64,000 nucleotides of DNA from Ophiocordyceps camponoti-saundersi (nom. inval.). Its lineage: Eukaryota > Ascomycota > Sordariomycetes > Hypocreales > Ophiocordycipitaceae. The notes beneath the pieces were generated by a model. That model saw only the letters and a program-made list of their open reading frames with translations, searched no databases and had not been told where the DNA came from. Of this stretch, positions 57,372 to 64,000 are shown piece after piece. Numbering within the stretch: the stretch's first letter is position 1; each line of letters begins with the position of its first letter. Location of the stretch: positions 1-64,000 of the forward strand of contig PDHQ01000057.1 of NCBI GenBank assembly GCA_003339415.1, read 5' to 3'. A program made the position numbers and the translations under genes.

Positions 57372-60086
57372 TACGGATACGTGTTGCACTGTTCACTATG
57401 TATACCCTATCGGGAGGACGTCAAGGCACAAGTAAGCTTATAATTAGCATCCGTAGCTTAGATGAGATTCGAGACTCGATGATGATTATGCCGGGCTTCT
57501 TGATCGATCTGCAGCGCTACCGGGGCAGGCGACCTTGGTTGAGCTGCAAGCGCCGCCTCCTTACTCGATGGGTGGACGAACGAGAAAAAAGGAAATAAAT
57601 GTCGAGCGCACTGACGATGGGGACTCGGCCGATTCGTTACCAGGGCTGTCTAGTTTATCTTTAGCTCATGTGGGTGATGGAAGATAGATTCGTCCGTGGT
57701 CTGTTGAAGACAGTTGCTGAGGGTGTATGTATGTATGTTCCCTCCTGAGCATGTTACATGACAATGTCGCTGCATCTGCAGTGACGCCGGCAGCAGGGGG
57801 GATGGGATGCCACGATTCGAGTGAGGAAAGCAGATCAGTGAGCCGCAAACGGAATGACAACCAAGGATTGGAGCGAGATGATCTCGATAACTCGAGCGTT
57901 ACTCCTTACGTCCAAGAACTAAATCGCTGTTGATGACTGGACTTGCCGACTGAATGTGAGATTAAATTCGAGCAGAAGAGCCGTAGAGAGGCTCGTCCAG
58001 ACAAACCATATCCCTCCAAGCAAAGGGGAGGGAATCCCTGCCAACGTGCAAGTCAGAATTCCGGGAAAGATGAGATATTCCGCTTGCGTTCCCTCCTTGA
58101 AAGGTTGATCCCTGCCCGTTGGAAAAAAAGAATGGGTGCACGCCATGTGCTTAAACGAGGGGATTGCAGCTGAATGATCCCGGTCTGGTTCGTTGGCTAA
58201 GCAGAAAGCGAGCAGATGACTTTTTCCCTGGCTCCCAAAGCAAGTTTAGAAGTAAAAGAGGGATGATTTGATGAATTGCTTGATTCAAGGGTGTGAAGCA
58301 TCTAGATTATAAGTGAGAGGCGAAACAGTGGCTGACGAGTATGTATGTGTGCATGTAAGTCATGACTACACTATAATGAATCATAAACTTACCCAGTCAC
58401 AACTTGAATCCATATAAATACCGATTGTAAACAAGAAAAGAATCGGGGTCTCGTAAGAACAGACACGAGCATCCCCCTTTCACGAGGAACAAAGGTGAAG
58501 AACCCGTTTGGCCACTCCCGAACGATGATCACAGGGATACCCCAGTCATCTCTAGACAAGTCTTTTTTTTTTAAACAGATCTCGACTCTTCTTCTAAGGG
58601 GTCGCAAGGGAGTGGAGAGAGATCCTGATGGTTGCAGAAAGGGGAGGGTGAGATGTGGCTCTCTCTCCCGTCTTTACACACATCTGTCTTTACACTCCTA
58701 TCTTTACCCTTATGTCTCTACTCTTCTGTCTTCACCTTCTTGTATTCGTTCAAAACAGGATGGATTACCCTGATGCCCTGATAAGCCATATATATATACA
58801 TAAACATACATACACGTGAATCTATGGATGTACGACATCTACAACTCGACACATAGATAAACAGATGTCTACATATATGTAGAGCATCTTACAATATCCC
58901 AGTCTTTTTCTTGCTCCTTGCTTCTTCTTCTTTCTGCTTCTTCGACTCTGAGATCTCCAACCCGTTACACATCTATGTATGTAATGCAAATACGTATGCG
59001 TCGAAAAAGGAGATTAGTATCATGGTCTGCGGCTCGGTGTAACGGAAAGCTGATCAACATTCCTATAATCGGTCAATCGATCGATCGCCCGTGGCGGAGG
59101 TTTCGCCGCAGGGATCTGTCGGAAGGGTCACCGGAGGGGCTGCTGGGACTGAGGTCAGATTGAGATATATATGGAGGCCGTTTCCATGTAAACATCGGTA
59201 TTTTTGTACGGATATGAATGATCAATGTAACATCGAGTTGCTAGGCGGGGGCGGATGGACGGATAACAAGTGACGAGAGGACAAGGGGGGAGTCGTGAAG
59301 AGTTGGCTTTGTTATGACTCTTCCGATTGCCAGTAGAGCCGACAAGCAAATCATCGATCATGGGTGTTATCCACGTACATATATGTATGTACTCGCCGCA
59401 AACGTTTCTTGACAGTCGATCAACCTGGAGATGGGGAAGGGTGGGGGAGGGCCATGCCTCCGCCATGTGACGAGGCAGCTTCCGGACAAGTGGGCCGAGG
59501 ACTCTGATGAAGAGCTGGGGTACGGATACAGACTACAGTAGATCTACAGTAGAACTGAAGATGGTCTTGTGGCGGTGACAGCCATCTTGTATGTAGTGGT
59601 AAAGAAGGAGAAGAAGAAGAGGAAGCAGAAGCAGAAGTAGAATGCCATGGTCTAAGTGTGAATAAAGGGTTGCTTTCTATACTTAAACATAAATAGATCA
59701 GACATCAGAGTGTTAATCCCAGCTCACTCTGATCTCCCTTTCGTCTCGTATCTGTTACCCGCAAAGCAGTCGCTTTCACTCTCTCTGTGGAGATGATGTT
59801 TCTATTCTACCTACCTAGGAACGTACGCAAGCGGCAAATATGACGACTCGTACGGTAACAAACAGGGATATGGCATATCAGGAGCTCCTTTCAGGAACCT
59901 TGAGGAGCCTTTCTTTTTTCTTAAGCACAAGATGTTTCTGTTCTTGTTTTTCAACAAACGGGTTTCCAGAAGATTAAAAGCTTCTCCTTTTCCCGCATCA
60001 TGTTGAACGTCTCCTTCTCGTCCGTTGTCGCTCCTTCAATCCTACTTACAGGTCTCATGTAAGCCTGTCATGAGATATCTGTCAGG
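57372..60086. other. Gene-free region before the protease gene
   Basis: 2.7 kb of ordinary composition with GTAT/ACAT repeats (57726-57737, 58797-58814). No frame carries a domain. The last few hundred bases are likely the protease promoter; no clear TATA box. Confidence 0.55.
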
Positions 60087-63078
<2,992 letters not shown>

Positions 63079-63941
63079 TGTTGCATCGCCGGCCTGATGG
63101 AGAAGCTGCTACTGTGCAAACATCGTACTTACATACATGCATACTATATATTGTACATGATCTGTGAAACAGTTATTCCAATGTTAATTCCAACATTATT
63201 TGTATATAGCAAGAACTATGCTGTCTGTGGAAGCCATCGTGCTGCACTCATGTGCCCCTACGCGTGTTAGTCGTCGCCCCTTCGGATTCTCGTTAACCTC
63301 AGAGGGGGCCAGCCGCCCGTATAGAAGATTACTACCAAGGTATACTCCGGACGGATACTTTGAGTCTTACCCTATTCTCAGCGCTTATATACCACTCTAT
63401 CTATGCACAAGTCGACAGTCTTCAACCGACGATAAAATGTTCAACTCTGGGACGCACCGTATGCACAAACAACCGTCGTCGAGAAGCACGTGCCTATAAT
63501 AAACTTTCACTGTGTTCCTCGCCCAAATCATCCCCAGTTCATACAGTGCCGTTTCATGGTAGCATCACTATCCGTCGTATCAGTTGATACACCCTAACGA
63601 CAGAACGCCGTCACCCACGAAACTCTCGTCCTAAAAATCCTCCTGTGGCTGCGGCGGCGTCGATTTTTCCCTTTCCTTCGTCACCAATGAGCATCAACTG
63701 ATGCAGCAAACAAGCAGATATGCTGCCTCCCAGCCAATGAAGACGAGGGGAGGCCCCAGAGATACGGGCACCAATCCCAGTCTGCTGCTGTGAACCCAGC
63801 ACGGCCCGAGCGTCGTCGTCGTCGTTGTCCCATCGAACCAAATCGAATCAGAAAATCCTTTCGCAAGCTCAATATCGTCCAACACACTTCCATATCCGAC
63901 GATAACGACAACGACGACGACCACGGAAGACGACGTCAGCA
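63079..63941. other. Intergenic, upstream of the edge gene
   Basis: 863 bases; open frames on both strands lack domains. The last ~60 bases before 63942 are A/C/G-rich (ACGACGACGACG) and suit a leader. Confidence 0.5.
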
Positions 63942-64000
63942 ATGGAGGTCTTCATGCGGAGTGTGCCCCCGCAACTTGGCGAAGATGGCCTCAAGAATGT
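63942..64000 (+). CDS. 5' end of a gene, possibly RNA-dependent RNA polymerase (partial)
   Basis: The ATG at 63942 opens a frame that runs off the window, 19 codons long: MEVFMRSVPPQLGEDGLKN. This beginning resembles, from memory, the RRM-like N-terminus of fungal RNA-dependent RNA polymerases (SAD-1/RRP type), which act in RNA silencing. Too little sequence is present to be sure; an RRM protein of another kind is possible. It starts in a good context after an ACGACG-rich leader. Confidence 0.4.
   Translation, partial: MEVFMRSVPPQLGEDGLKN

Overview
This is a piece of a filamentous ascomycete nuclear genome, most likely Sordariomycetes and perhaps Hypocreales (the order is a guess from gene style, not from a database search). 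The reasons are short 49-141 base GT-AG introns with CTGAC/CTAAC-type branch points, long pyrimidine-rich 5' leaders, Zn2Cys6 and 2EXR proteins, and one transposon block mutated in the way typical of repeat-induced point mutation (RIP). About 17 protein genes can be supported. Exon joins were worked out by hand from splice signals and reading frame.

Left third (1-16.9 kb): an AT-rich RIP-like scrap at the window edge, then an RRM-R3H RNA-binding protein (Cip2/Pin4 type) and, on the other strand, an Edc4/Ge-1/Pdc1-like decapping scaffold. These are two mRNA-fate genes side by side. They are followed by a 62-residue seed-maturation-like stress protein, a small two-helix membrane protein, and a 625-residue single-pass membrane protein with a Cys/His cluster.

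Middle (16.94-23.13 kb): a full-length Ty1/copia LTR retrotransposon with two 298-base LTRs, almost stripped of CpA/TpG. It has no ATG-started frame left. Reverse transcriptase and RNase H can still be read through the stops. Beside it lie two genes for secreted or surface Cys-rich proteins (23.2-25.3 kb), a long gene-poor stretch, and a small secreted-protein gene with a 5'-UTR intron (30.4 kb).

Right half (33.4-64 kb): a 1051-residue Zn2Cys6 transcription factor; chorismate synthase (ARO2) divergent from lipoate-protein ligase; a 4.7 kb gene-free stretch with very long poly-G and poly-C runs; proteasome ATPase RPT6; a VNX1-type vacuolar cation/H+ exchanger; a 2EXR protein; an alpha/beta-hydrolase with an N-terminal ferredoxin-like (EthD/DABB-type) region; a 256-base TA-flanked MITE; an 8-exon subtilisin-like protease carrying an unusual C-terminal half; and, at the edge, the first 19 codons of what may be an RNA-dependent RNA polymerase. 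Most housekeeping genes are independent units. The accessory interest lies around the RIPed element (23-31 kb) and at 57-64 kb.
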